This document shows positions 1-7,797 of a stretch of 34,211 nt of DNA, piece by piece. This stretch comes from a virus. The stretch is from IMG/VR virus record IMGVR_UViG_3300042880_001002, positions 1 through 34,211 of that record, one strand, 5' to 3'. Position 1 is the first letter of the stretch. Each line of letters opens with the position of its first letter. Below the pieces are notes generated by a model. That model was not told the origin of the DNA. It worked only from the letters and a program-made list of their open reading frames with translations, and searched no databases. A program made the translations under genes and the position numbers.

Positions 1-2
1 GG

Positions 3-2159
3 GCTGCCGACAACGGCATGGCGCTGTTCGTGGTGCCCGGCACCGTTGCGGCATCTGGTGAAGCCCGGGCCGAACACATCGTGCAGACCCAGGTCGTGCT
101 GGTCGATCTCGACCACGGCGATATTGCCGCCAAGCACGAACACCTGGCCCGTCATCTGGGTGATCCCAGCCTGGTGGTCGCGTCGGGCGGAGTCACTCCT
201 CAAGGCCAGCGCAAGCTGCACCTCTATTGGCGGCTGAGCGAACCAGCCGAGGGCGACGACATCGCCACGGTCTGCCGAGCCCGTCACATGATCGCCAGCA
301 AGGTCGGTGGCGACCCGTCGTTTCGGTCGCCGCATCAGCCCATCCGCGTGGCAGGATCTGTTCACGGCAAATCCGGCACGGCGCGACTGGTCGAAATCCT
401 CAGCCAGCACGACCGCGACCACGACCTCAGCGATCTGGTCGAAGCGGTTCTGGCCATGCCTCTGCTCGAGGGCGAGGCGACTTCCGAGTTTGACTACAAC
501 GACGCCGGCACGGGCTCTGGAACCGTGACCGAGCTGTTTGGCCGCGCGGTGCGCGAAGGCGGCGTCGACGGCACAACCCGCTTTGATGCCCTGTCGCGGA
601 TCATTGGCTACTGGATCAGGCGCTGCCGCGAAGGCCACGTCACCACCACCCAGGCCTGGCAAGAGATCGTCGACTACAACAATGCCCGCATCGATCCGCC
701 CTGGGCGCAGACCCGGCTTCGGTCGGAAGCCGAGAAGATCTGGAAACTCGACAGCGCCCGCTACGGCGAGGACTATCTCGACGACACCGGCCATGGCGGT
801 CCGACAGGCGGCGGCGGTGACAGCGGCGACGATGCGGCCCCGGTCCAGCTGACCGAGGATGCCTTGGCCGAGGTCTTCACCGGCCAGCACGCGCAGGACT
901 GGCGATACGTCGCCGCCTGGGGCCAGTGGCTGACCTGGACCGGAACGGTTTGGGTGCGTGAAGACACCCTCAAGGCCTACGATCTGGCTCGCAAGGTTTG
1001 CCGGTCTGCCGCGCGCAAGGCATCCAGCGCCAAGCTGAAGGCCAAGCTGTCGTCGGCCTCGACGATTGCGGCGGTCGAGCGCATCGCGCGGGCCGATCGG
1101 CGGCATGCCGAGACGACCGAGGTCTGGGATCGAGACCCCTGGGCGCTGAACACGCCCGCAGGCGTGGTGGATCTGCACACAGCCATTGGCGGGTCGCACG
1201 ATCGGCCCTCCTACATGACCAAGATCACCAGCGCTTCGCCGCAGGGCGACTGTCCGGTCTGGCGTGAGTTCCTGGCCACCGTCACCGGCGGCGATACCGA
1301 GCTCCAGCTCTATCTGCAGCGCATGGCCGGCTACTGCCTGACCGGCGTGACCAGCGAGCACGCGCTGTTCTTCCTCTATGGCACCGGCGCCAACGGCAAA
1401 TCGGTCTTCGCCAACGCCCTGACCGCGATGATGGGCGACTACGCCACGGTCGCGGCGATGGACATGTTCATGGCCAGCCATGGAGATCGCCACCCGACCG
1501 ATATGGCCAGCCTGCGCGGCGCCCGCGTCGTGACCGCCATCGAGACCGAACAGGGCAGCCGCTGGGCTGAGAGCAAGCTGAAAGCCCTGACTGGCGGCGA
1601 CAAGATCACCGCCCGGTTCATGCGCCAGGACTTCTTCGAGTTCATCCCCCAGTTCAAGCTGCTGGTCGTCGGCAATCACAAGCCCTCGATCCGCAATGTC
1701 GACGAGGCCATGCGCCGTCGTCTGCACATGATCCCGTTCACGGTGACCATCCCGGCCGCCAAGCGCGACAAGCGCCTGCCTGACCGATTGCTGGCCGAGC
1801 GCGATGGCATCCTGCGCTGGGCGCTCGAGGGCTGTCTGGAGTGGCAGCGCATCGGGCTGCATCCGCCGGCATCGGTGCTAGCCGCGACCGAGGAGTATTT
1901 CGACGCCGAGGATGCGGTCGGCCGGTGGCTCGATGAGCGCTGCAACCTCGGCCCGAACTGCAAGGCGACGTCAGGGGCGCTCTACGCCAGCTGGAAGAGC
2001 TGGGCCGATGCCAATGGCGAATATGCCGGCTCCAACAAGCGCTTCTCCGAAACCCTCACAGCCCGCGGATTTACCCGCGCCAACACCAACTCGGCCAGGG
2101 GTTTCCGAGGCTTGGAGCTGCGCGACCCGCCAGCCAATTCAACCGCCATGGAGTTTTGA
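3..2159 (+). CDS. Phage P4-type primase-helicase (5'-truncated by window edge)
   Basis: Replication protein that would prime and unwind phage DNA. The reading frame is open from base 3, with codons before the first ATG (base 18) encoding AADNG, so the real start lies outside the window and the ATG at 18 is probably internal. Numbering from base 18, residues 20-120 resemble the RepB/AEP-type primase fold (acidic VVLVDLDHGD strand, then a GGxTPxGxxKLHLYWRLS block). A glycine-rich linker follows near residues 255-270. The C-terminal part is an SF3-type/D5 helicase with Walker A GTGANGKS at residues 455-462, an acidic Walker B-like VVTAIETE strand and a basic AMRRRLHMIPF block typical of P4 alpha and plasmid primases. 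A winged-helix-like tail (about 620-705) closes it. It is followed after 3 nt by the RuvC-like gene. Family assignment is confident; the exact N-terminus is not visible. Confidence 0.9.
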   Translation, partial: AADNGMALFVVPGTVAASGEARAEHIVQTQVVLVDLDHGDIAAKHEHLARHLGDPSLVVASGGVTPQGQRKLHLYWRLSEPAEGDDIATVCRARHMIASKVGGDPSFRSPHQPIRVAGSVHGKSGTARLVEILSQHDRDHDLSDLVEAVLAMPLLEGEATSEFDYNDAGTGSGTVTELFGRAVREGGVDGTTRFDALSRIIGYWIRRCREGHVTTTQAWQEIVDYNNARIDPPWAQTRLRSEAEKIWKLDSARYGEDYLDDTGHGGPTGGGGDSGDDAAPVQLTEDALAEVFTGQHAQDWRYVAAWGQWLTWTGTVWVREDTLKAYDLARKVCRSAARKASSAKLKAKLSSASTIAAVERIARADRRHAETTEVWDRDPWALNTPAGVVDLHTAIGGSHDRPSYMTKITSASPQGDCPVWREFLATVTGGDTELQLYLQRMAGYCLTGVTSEHALFFLYGTGANGKSVFANALTAMMGDYATVAAMDMFMASHGDRHPTDMASLRGARVVTAIETEQGSRWAESKLKALTGGDKITARFMRQDFFEFIPQFKLLVVGNHKPSIRNVDEAMRRRLHMIPFTVTIPAAKRDKRLPDRLLAERDGILRWALEGCLEWQRIGLHPPASVLAATEEYFDAEDAVGRWLDERCNLGPNCKATSGALYASWKSWADANGEYAGSNKRFSETLTARGFTRANTNSARGFRGLELRDPPANSTAMEF

Positions 2160-2162
2160 ACA

Positions 2163-2756
2163 ATGTCGACCAATTCGCCATCGGTGACGGTTGTGACGGG
2201 TCTCCCCCTTATAGGCGTTACACGCGCGTACACGCGCGCCTCTAAGGCCGATAATGGAGATGCCGTCACAACCGTCACGACCCGTCACCCCGACCTGACG
2301 GTCCTCGCCCTCGACCTCGGCACCACGACCGGCTGGGCCCTGCGGTCGATGGGCATGATCACCAGCGGCTGCCTGTCCCTCAAGTCCTCCCGTTTCGACG
2401 GCGGCGGCATGCGCTATCTGCGCTTCAGGCGTTGGCTTGAGCAGCTGCAGAGCGATGCTGGCCCCATCGGTGCGGTCTACTTCGAGGAGGTCCGCCGCCA
2501 TGTCGGAACCGACGCCGCGCACGTCTATGGCGGCCTGCTGGGCCAGCTGACCGCCTGGTGCGAGGAACACGGCGTCGCCTATCAGGGCGTGCCCGTCGGC
2601 ACCATCAAGGCGTTCGCCACCGGCCGCGGCAATGCCGACAAGGCCGCCATGATCGCCGCGGTCCAGGCACGCGGGTTCTCGCCGTTCGATGACAACGAAG
2701 CCGACGCCATCGCCATCCTGCTCTGGGCCATCGAGACCGGCGGAGGTGTGCGATGA
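2163..2756 (+). CDS. RuvC-like Holliday-junction resolvase / RNase H-fold nuclease
   Basis: Predicted phage nuclease that would resolve branched DNA made during replication or packaging. The RNase H fold begins near residue 45: LALDLGTTTGWAL puts the first catalytic Asp at D51, YFEEV gives E108/E109, and DDNEADAIA (about 176-184) supplies the C-terminal acidic pair. The length (197 aa) suits a RuvC-like domain plus an N-terminal extension. The first roughly 45 residues (VTVVT ... VTTVTT) are low-complexity and are encoded by an imperfect palindrome, so they may be dictated by DNA structure and not by protein function. ATG 2163 is the only plausible ATG before the fold. The gene sits 3 nt after the primase-helicase and overlaps the next gene by ATGA. 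Confidence 0.82.
   Translation: MSTNSPSVTVVTGLPLIGVTRAYTRASKADNGDAVTTVTTRHPDLTVLALDLGTTTGWALRSMGMITSGCLSLKSSRFDGGGMRYLRFRRWLEQLQSDAGPIGAVYFEEVRRHVGTDAAHVYGGLLGQLTAWCEEHGVAYQGVPVGTIKAFATGRGNADKAAMIAAVQARGFSPFDDNEADAIAILLWAIETGGGVR
2184..2278. repeat. 95-bp imperfect palindrome at the primase/RuvC junction
   Basis: Outer arms 2184-2199 (GTGACGGTTGTGACGG) and 2263-2278 are perfect 16-bp inverse complements. Inside them TCTCC (2201-2205) pairs with GGAGA (2256-2260), TTAT (2209-2212) with ATAA (2251-2254), and AGGCG (2213-2217) with CGCCT (2237-2241). The centre is alternating purine-pyrimidine (ACGCGCGTACACGCGCG, from 2222). All pairs share a centre near 2227-2231. It starts 21 nt after the ATG of the RuvC-like gene, so the mRNA could fold around the early codons. 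A role in replication origin function or translation control is inference. Confidence 0.85.
2185..2301. repeat. TGACGG iteron cluster, possible primase binding/origin sites
   Basis: Six copies of TGACGG or its complement CCGTCA occur in 117 bp: 2185-2190 and 2194-2199 (forward), 2263-2268, 2272-2277 and 2282-2287 (reverse), and 2296-2301 (forward). Neighbouring copies are spaced 9-10 bp apart, close to one helical turn. P4-type primase-helicases are known to bind short iterons in their own origins, so a site next to the primase gene fits, but no binding is shown here. Confidence 0.45.
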
Positions 2757-2941
2757 ACTGGTGTCCGCGCGGCTATGGCGGCGAGCGCCGCGACCCCGAG
2801 CAGGTCAAACGCGAAGGTTGGCGCGAGATGGGCGTTCTGGCCGTCTGCGCCTCCGACCATCGGCTGAACTGGGTCGAGAAAGAGTTCATCCGCCAGATCG
2901 GCGAAAAGCTCTATGGCGGCTCTCCCAAGGTCGAGGGCTGA
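2753..2941 (+). CDS. Small phage protein, unknown function
   Basis: A 62-aa protein that I do not recognise. It is charged, with WREMGVLAVCASDHRLNWVEKEFIRQIGEKLYG as its body (split here as 20 residues or fewer: WREMGVLAVCASDHRLNW, then VEKEFIRQIGEKLYG). The C-terminal half looks helical and amphipathic. There are two cysteines (C4, C32) but no metal-binding pattern. The start ATG overlaps the RuvC-like stop as ATGA, a strong sign that it is translated as part of the early operon. Coding is likely; function is open. Confidence 0.7.
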   Translation: MNWCPRGYGGERRDPEQVKREGWREMGVLAVCASDHRLNWVEKEFIRQIGEKLYGGSPKVEG

Positions 2942-2945
2942 GCCC

Positions 2946-3527
2946 ATGGCCAAGGGACGCAAACGCAAATCCGGCAAACGCCACCCCTGCGGAAAACTGG
3001 TCAGGCCCTCCACCGGCGAGACCCAAGCTGAGGTCCTGGCCACGGTGGTAGAAGCCCGGCGTCGGCAATATGGGGTCACAGCCAGGCAGGCCCGTGATGA
3101 GCGGTTGGGATCTGCGCTGGGACGGCTGGCCTTCCGCGGCCTGATCACCGCCGACCAGTATTCAGCCGGTCAGGTCTATGCCACCACCATGGGCCGCTAC
3201 AGGGCGATCATGGGGCTGCCCACCGATCAACCACGCTCGATGATGGCCCTGCTGATCAACGAGGGCATCTTTGCCAGTGGTGACGTTGTCCACGCCCCTG
3301 ACCTGATCGAGAAGGTGCGCAGGCAGGCGGCCAGCGTGCAGCTGATGCTGCGGTCCTGTGGTTGCGCGCCCGGCTGCGACGGGGGTCGTGCGGCCATCGA
3401 TCTCGTTCACCGGGTTGTCATTGCCGACGAGGACGCCTCGGGCTGGCCGGCTGCGGACATCGGCAATCTGGTTCAGGGTCTTGAAGCCCTGCGGAAGCTG
3501 TTCCACATCAGAACCGATGGTTCGTGA
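2946..3527 (+). CDS. Hypothetical early phage protein with basic N-terminus
   Basis: A 193-aa protein of unknown function. ATG 2946 (4 nt after the preceding stop) is preferred over an upstream in-frame codon at 2913 that would overlap the previous gene by 29 nt. The N-terminus is strongly basic (MAKGRKRKSGKRHPCGK), as in nucleic-acid-binding proteins. The middle (residues about 28-90) is predicted helical with ARQARDERLG and a YSAGQVYATTMGRYRAIMG stretch, and there is a CGCAPGCDGG cysteine motif near residues 138-147 that could bind metal. A late-gene regulator or recombination accessory would suit its position at the end of the early block, but nothing specific supports either. Confidence 0.75.
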   Translation: MAKGRKRKSGKRHPCGKLVRPSTGETQAEVLATVVEARRRQYGVTARQARDERLGSALGRLAFRGLITADQYSAGQVYATTMGRYRAIMGLPTDQPRSMMALLINEGIFASGDVVHAPDLIEKVRRQAASVQLMLRSCGCAPGCDGGRAAIDLVHRVVIADEDASGWPAADIGNLVQGLEALRKLFHIRTDGS

Positions 3528-3647
3528 TCAGTTTAACTCGCTAGGCAAGGCTCGTAACAAACTGATATTATTGTGCTTTCTGTGTTTTCAGCATTGACGA
3601 CACTAGGCGAACACTCTAAACCTTCCGAAATAGAGACTTGAGAACTG

Positions 3648-3680
3648 CGCCCGGAGCCAATGGCTTTCGGGCGTTGTTCG
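3648..3680 (+). terminator. Hairpin terminator between convergent genes
   Basis: CGCCCG (3648-3653) pairs with CGGGCG (3668-3673), and inside it AGCC (3655-3658) pairs with GGCT (3662-3665) around a 3-nt loop. The stem is followed on + by TTGTTCGTTT. It lies 120 nt after the early operon and just past the stop of the convergent minus-strand gene, so it may serve both directions. The T-tract is imperfect. Confidence 0.55.
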
Positions 3681-3689
3681 TTTCGGGCC

Positions 3690-3875
3690 CTACTTTAGGA
3701 GCTCATCGAGAAGCTCATCCACCTTCCGGATCAATGCTTCTTTTTGGGGCATTAGTCCGCCTTGAGCAGCCCACCCATTCACTAAGGCCGAGGCAGCCTC
3801 TCGATCTGCAATTTCATTGATACGGGCACTCAGTCGTCCAATTTGATCCATGATCTTGTCGAAGTCGTCTGGCAT
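3690..3875 (-). CDS. Small helical/coiled-coil protein, unknown function
   Basis: A 61-aa acidic protein on the opposite strand to its neighbours. It is almost entirely predicted helix (DKIMDQIGRLSARINEIADR ... KEALIRKVDELLDELLK), with heptad-like hydrophobic spacing at the C-terminus, so dimerisation is plausible. ATG 3875 is preferred over a GTG one codon upstream; an AAGGGA purine stretch lies 8 nt before it. It is divergent from the HNH gene with only 23 nt between the starts, so promoters must overlap coding sequence. It lies in an AT-richer stretch than its neighbours. Coding is probable; function is unknown. Confidence 0.55.
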   Translation of the reverse strand: MPDDFDKIMDQIGRLSARINEIADREAASALVNGWAAQGGLMPQKEALIRKVDELLDELLK

Positions 3876-3898
3876 CACGGCAATCCCTTTGAGTTGCT

Positions 3899-4165
3899 AT
3901 GGTCGAGAGACTACGCGGTAGACGGGCAGTCGCCAAACGGTTGCTCCGACTAAGAGCTGAACCTCTCTGTCGCGATTGCTCCTCCGCAGGGATCGTTCGG
4001 GAAGCCACAGTGCCCGACCACATCGTGCCGCTGACCCAAGGTGGCTCGGACGAGGACAGCAACATCCGCTGCCTTTGTGCCGACTGCCACCAGGCCCGCA
4101 CGGCCGAGCAGTTCGGTCATCGCAGGACGGTTGCGACCGGCTCGGACGGCTGGCCCATCGGCTGA
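3899..4165 (+). CDS. Phage HNH endonuclease
   Basis: An 88-aa HNH nuclease of the kind found next to terminases in HK97-like cos phages, where it assists DNA cleavage during packaging (known for the family). Visible features are a zinc-knuckle pair C24-x2-C27 and C60-x2-C63, the catalytic DHI (D40, H41), asparagine N55 in SDEDSNIRCLC, and H64 in CADCH. The N-terminus is basic. The start ATG 3899 has no strong ribosome-binding site and no in-frame alternative nearby. Position directly upstream of the ParB-methylase and terminase genes supports a packaging role. Confidence 0.88.
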   Translation: MVERLRGRRAVAKRLLRLRAEPLCRDCSSAGIVREATVPDHIVPLTQGGSDEDSNIRCLCADCHQARTAEQFGHRRTVATGSDGWPIG

Positions 4166-4261
4166 GCCCGGGGGGGGCGGGTCGAAACTCAGGGCCCTGC
4201 GGCACGGAAACCGCGCATGGTCCAAACTTTTCACGACCGCGAGTTAGCGACCGGGGGTCAA
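4166..4261. other. Intergenic spacer with G8 tract and palindrome (possible cos region)
   Basis: The 96-bp gap between the HNH and ParB-methylase genes holds a run of eight G (4170-4177) in a GC-only stretch and a perfect 10-bp palindrome CAGGGCCCTG (4190-4199). HNH-terminase phages usually keep their cos site close to these genes, so this is a candidate, without direct evidence of cleavage. Confidence 0.3.
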
Positions 4262-5605
4262 ATGACACAATGGCCAGCCGATCAGGTCGAGCGCAGGAGC
4301 GTCTCGGACCTCGTGCCCTATGCACGGAATGCCCGCACCCACAGCGATGAACAGGTGGCCCAGATCGCCGCCTCCATACGCGAATGGGGCTGGACGGTGC
4401 CGGTTCTGATCGACGAGGACGGCGGCCTGATCGCCGGCCACGGCCGTGTGCTGGCGGCCCGCAAACTGGGCCTTGCCGAGATCCCGGTGATGGTCGCAAC
4501 CGGTTGGAGCGAGGCGCAGAAGCGCGCCTATGTGCTGGCCGACAACAAGCTGGCGCTGAACGCCGGCTGGGACGCCGACCTGCTCCGCGTCGAGCTTGCC
4601 GATCTGCAGGCCTTCGACTTCGACCTCGGCCTGACCGGCTTTTCCGACGAGGAGCTGGCCGGACTTCTGGCACAAAGCAGCGAGGGTCTGACCGATCCGG
4701 ACACGGTGCCTGATGTGCCGCTGGTTCCGGTCTCGGTACCGGGCGACGTCTGGGTGATGGGCGACCATCGCCTCTGCTGCGGCGACAGCACCGTTCAGAC
4801 CGACGTCGACAAACTGATGCAGGGCGAGCGCGGGGACCTTCTGTTCACCGACCCGCCCTGGAATGTGAACTACGGCGCCGTCAAAGCCGGCAACGCACAG
4901 GGCTACAAGCCCCGAAAGATTCTCAACGACCATATGGATGAGGCCGACTGGGCCCAGTTCGTGGCCGGTTTCTGCGCCTCGTTCTACGCCGTCACCAAGC
5001 CCGGTGCGCTCGCCTATGTGGTGATGAGCGCCCAGGAGTGGCCCTCCATCGACAAGGGGCTGCGCGAGGCCAAGTTCCACTGGTCCTCGACCATCATCTG
5101 GGTGAAGGACGCGCTCGTCCTCTCCCGCAAGGACTACCACACCCAGTACGAGCCCCTCTGGTACGGCTGGAACGAGGACGGCCCACGCATCATGCAGGTG
5201 CCGGATCGCAAGCAGTCGGACATCTGGAACATCGCCCGGCCAAGGGTCTCCGATCTTCACCCCACCACCAAACCGACGCTCCTGATCGAGCGCGCCTTGC
5301 TGAACTCCTCGTCGCGCGGCGCCCTGGTGGTCGATCTCTTCGGCGGCTCGGGCTCGACCCTGATCGCCTGCGAGCAGCAGGGCCGGCGCTGCCGGTTGAT
5401 GGAGCTCGATCCCAAATACGCCGACGTCATCGTCCAGCGCTGGCAGGACTTCACCGGCAAAGCCGCCACGCTTGAGGGCGATGGGCGCGGGTTTGCCGAG
5501 ATTGCCGCTGGACGAGGCCAGGACATGACCGATGAAACCCGGGACCAAACCCAAGCCGACCCACCTGAAACTGATCGAGGGCAACCGCGGCAAGCGGCCG
5601 CTTAA
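4262..5605 (+). CDS. ParB-domain / DNA methyltransferase fusion (beta-class, adenine or N4-cytosine)
   Basis: A 447-aa fusion common in alphaproteobacterial phages. Residues about 8-100 are a ParB/sulfiredoxin-like N-terminal domain (PYARNARTHSDEQVAQIAAS, then GGLIAGHGRVLAAR). The C-terminal domain is an amino-methyltransferase with motif IV DPPW at 197-200, an HPTTKP element at 333-338 and the SAM-binding motif I LFGGSGST at 359-366. Motif IV before motif I means the beta-type permutation. It would modify phage DNA, probably to evade restriction or to mark packaging DNA. ATG 4262 follows a GGGGG tract and removes a 15-residue unlikely extension. The C-terminal tail (glutamine/proline-rich) overlaps the small terminase gene by 74 nt. 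The base modified cannot be told from sequence alone. Confidence 0.9.
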   Translation: MTQWPADQVERRSVSDLVPYARNARTHSDEQVAQIAASIREWGWTVPVLIDEDGGLIAGHGRVLAARKLGLAEIPVMVATGWSEAQKRAYVLADNKLALNAGWDADLLRVELADLQAFDFDLGLTGFSDEELAGLLAQSSEGLTDPDTVPDVPLVPVSVPGDVWVMGDHRLCCGDSTVQTDVDKLMQGERGDLLFTDPPWNVNYGAVKAGNAQGYKPRKILNDHMDEADWAQFVAGFCASFYAVTKPGALAYVVMSAQEWPSIDKGLREAKFHWSSTIIWVKDALVLSRKDYHTQYEPLWYGWNEDGPRIMQVPDRKQSDIWNIARPRVSDLHPTTKPTLLIERALLNSSSRGALVVDLFGGSGSTLIACEQQGRRCRLMELDPKYADVIVQRWQDFTGKAATLEGDGRGFAEIAAGRGQDMTDETRDQTQADPPETDRGQPRQAAA

Positions 5606-6014
5606 TCGCAAAGAGGCGAAGACCATTCCGGCTCTGCCAGATCCGCCGCCGCACCTGACCGCTGATGCGCTGGAGGAATGGCACCGGGTGGCCAGCTGGC
5701 TGCACAAGATCGGGCTTCTCTCCGAGGTCGATCGCGCTGCGCTGGCCGCCTACGCCCAGGCCTATGGCCGCTGGGTCCAGGCCGAACGCGCGATCGCCAA
5801 GATGGCCGAGAAGGACCAGCTGACCGGAGGCCTGATGATCAAGACCTCCAACGGCAACGCCATCCAGAACCCGCTCGTGGGCACCGCCAACAAGGCCGCC
5901 TCCGACATGATGCGATACGCCGCCGAGTTCGGGATGACGCCCAGTGCCAGAACCCGCATCGAAACCCAGGCGTCGGACCAAAACGCCGACCCCGCCGACC
6001 GCTTCTTCGGCTGA
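5532..6014 (+). CDS. terS: Terminase small subunit, P27 family
   Basis: A 160-aa DNA-recognition subunit of the packaging motor. It has the P27-family opening MKPGTKPKPTHLKLIEGN followed by GKRPLN, then PPPHLTADALEEWHRV, and a helical central region (AALAAYAQAYGRWVQAE). It ends in the usual NPLVGTANKAASDMMRYAAEFG block preceding TPSARTRI. It binds viral DNA and delivers it to the large subunit. It overlaps the upstream methylase by 74 nt and the large terminase by 71 nt, an unusually nested arrangement but consistent with tight phage packing. The start ATG 5532 gives exactly the family N-terminus. Confidence 0.93.
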   Translation: MKPGTKPKPTHLKLIEGNRGKRPLNRKEAKTIPALPDPPPHLTADALEEWHRVASWLHKIGLLSEVDRAALAAYAQAYGRWVQAERAIAKMAEKDQLTGGLMIKTSNGNAIQNPLVGTANKAASDMMRYAAEFGMTPSARTRIETQASDQNADPADRFFG

Positions 6015-7797
6015 TCGCACCAGCGCCTATGCCAAGGCCGTGGTCGCCGGCGAGATCATCGCCGGACCCCATGTCCGCAACGCCTGCCGCCGGCATCTGG
6101 ACGACCTGAAACGCTCCGACGGTATCAGGTTTGATCCCGATGCTGCGGCCCATGCCTTCGGCTTCTTCGAGGAGGTGCTCAAGCTCTCCGAGGGCCAGTT
6201 CGAGGGCCAGCCGTTCCATCTGGAACCCAGCCAGGCCTTCATCATCGGCTCGCTGTTCGGCTGGAAACGCTCCGACGGACGACGCCGGTTTCGCCGGGCC
6301 TATATCGAGCAGGGCAAAGGCAACGGCAAATCCCCGGTCGCCGGCGGTATTGGCCTGTTTGGCATGACCGCAGCCGGTGAAGCCGGCGCGCAGATCTATG
6401 CGGCGGCGGCCAAGCGCGAGCAGGCCGGCATCCTCTTCTCCGACGCGGTGAAGATGGTGCGCCAGTCGCCGGCCCTGGCCAAACGGCTGGAGTTCTCGGG
6501 CGGTCCCGGGCGCGAGTTCAACATCGCCCACCATGGGTCGGGCTCGTTCTTCCGGCCGGTGTCGCGCGATACCGGCAAGACCGGCTCAGGCCCTCGGCCT
6601 TACTTCGTGCTGGCGGATGAGATCCACGAGCTGCCCGACCGCTCGATCATCGAGATGCTGGAGCGCGGCTTCAAGTTCCGGCGCGAGCCGCTGCTGTTCA
6701 TGATCACCAACTCCGGCTCGGACCGGAACTCGGTCGCCTGGGAGGAACACGAACACGCGGTCAAGGTGGCCGCGGGCAACATCGATGCGCTTACCGACCC
6801 CACCTATCTGGGCGAGGTCCTGGACGACACGACCTTTTCCTACGTCTGCGCGCTCGACGACGGCGATGACCCGCTGAACGACCCAGACTGCTGGATCAAG
6901 GCCAACCCGCTGCTGGGCGTGACCATCACGGCCGAATACCTCTCCGAGGTGGTGGCCCAGGCCAGGTCCATCCCGGGCCAGCTCAACGGCATCCTGCGGC
7001 TTCACTTCTGCGTCTGGACCGACGCCGAGACCGCCTGGATGACGCGGGCGACGCTTGAGCCGCTGCTCTGCGAGATCACGCCCACCCCGGGCGCAAAAGT
7101 CTGGCTGGGGCTCGACCTTAGCCAGAACCGCGACATCACAGCGCTCGCCGCCGTTCAAAGGACCGGCGAGCAGGACGGCAAACCCTGTTTTGACGCCTGG
7201 ATCGAGGCCTGGACTCCCGGCGACACGCTGGCTGCCCGGGCGCTGCGCGACAAGCAGCCCTATCCGGTCTGGGTGCGGGACGGTTTCCTGCACGCGCCGC
7301 AGGGCGAGAACATCAATTTCCGGCAGGTCGCCCAGGCGCTCGCCGAATACGACCGCGATTACGACGTCCAGATGGTCGCCTACGACCGCTACGCCTTTCG
7401 CCGGTTCGAGGAAGACATCGCCGAGGTCGGGCTCAATCTGGAGTTCGTCGAACATCCCCAAGGCGGCACCAAGCGCGGCAAACCGACCGAGGCCATGAAA
7501 CTCGCCGCCAAGAGCGCCGACCGCGAGCCGCAGGGCCTGTGGATGCCGGGCTCGGTGCGCCAGCTCGAAGAGATGATGCTCGAGGGCCGCATCCGGCTGC
7601 AGAAGAGCCCGGTGCTGATCTCGGCGATCATGTCGGCGGTCATCGAGACCGACCGCTGGGACAATTATTGGCTCTCCAAACAGAGGGCCACCAACAAGAT
7701 CGACGCAGCCGTGGCGCTTTGCATGGCGATTGGAGCAGCCATGGCCAGCGACACGGGCGCGACGATCGATGACTGGCTCAAGAGCCTGGCCGCGTGA
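5944..7797 (+). CDS. terL: Terminase large subunit (ATPase/nuclease)
   Basis: A 617-aa packaging motor subunit. The N-terminal ATPase has Walker A GKGNGKS (124-130) and Walker B VLADEIHEL with D225/E226. The C-terminal RNase H-like nuclease has WLGLDLSQNRDITAL with D391, and KIDAAVALCMA near the end with D587. The start is a GTG at 5944, inside the small terminase gene; no in-frame ATG exists before the conserved AYAKAVVAGEIIAG helix (about 29-41), so this or another non-ATG start must be used. The proline/threonine-rich first 25 residues look unstructured. It ends in a GTGA overlap with the portal gene. Confidence 0.95.
   Translation: MPEPASKPRRRTKTPTPPTASSADRTSAYAKAVVAGEIIAGPHVRNACRRHLDDLKRSDGIRFDPDAAAHAFGFFEEVLKLSEGQFEGQPFHLEPSQAFIIGSLFGWKRSDGRRRFRRAYIEQGKGNGKSPVAGGIGLFGMTAAGEAGAQIYAAAAKREQAGILFSDAVKMVRQSPALAKRLEFSGGPGREFNIAHHGSGSFFRPVSRDTGKTGSGPRPYFVLADEIHELPDRSIIEMLERGFKFRREPLLFMITNSGSDRNSVAWEEHEHAVKVAAGNIDALTDPTYLGEVLDDTTFSYVCALDDGDDPLNDPDCWIKANPLLGVTITAEYLSEVVAQARSIPGQLNGILRLHFCVWTDAETAWMTRATLEPLLCEITPTPGAKVWLGLDLSQNRDITALAAVQRTGEQDGKPCFDAWIEAWTPGDTLAARALRDKQPYPVWVRDGFLHAPQGENINFRQVAQALAEYDRDYDVQMVAYDRYAFRRFEEDIAEVGLNLEFVEHPQGGTKRGKPTEAMKLAAKSADREPQGLWMPGSVRQLEEMMLEGRIRLQKSPVLISAIMSAVIETDRWDNYWLSKQRATNKIDAAVALCMAIGAAMASDTGATIDDWLKSLAA

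Noticed and set aside
3594-3622. Possible promoter TTGACG with TAAACC or TCTAAA
   Set aside because: The -10 match is weak or the spacing short, and a terminator-like hairpin lies about 25 nt downstream; not convincing.
4041-4247. Alternative + frame through the HNH end and G8 tract, considered as a frameshifted HNH extension
   Set aside because: The HNH stop lies before the G tract, so slippage there could not extend the protein.
4244-5707. Long antisense frame (487 codons) opposite the ParB-methylase gene
   Set aside because: It mirrors the codon pattern of a well-supported gene on the other strand; GC-rich third positions commonly leave such frames open. No recognisable domain.
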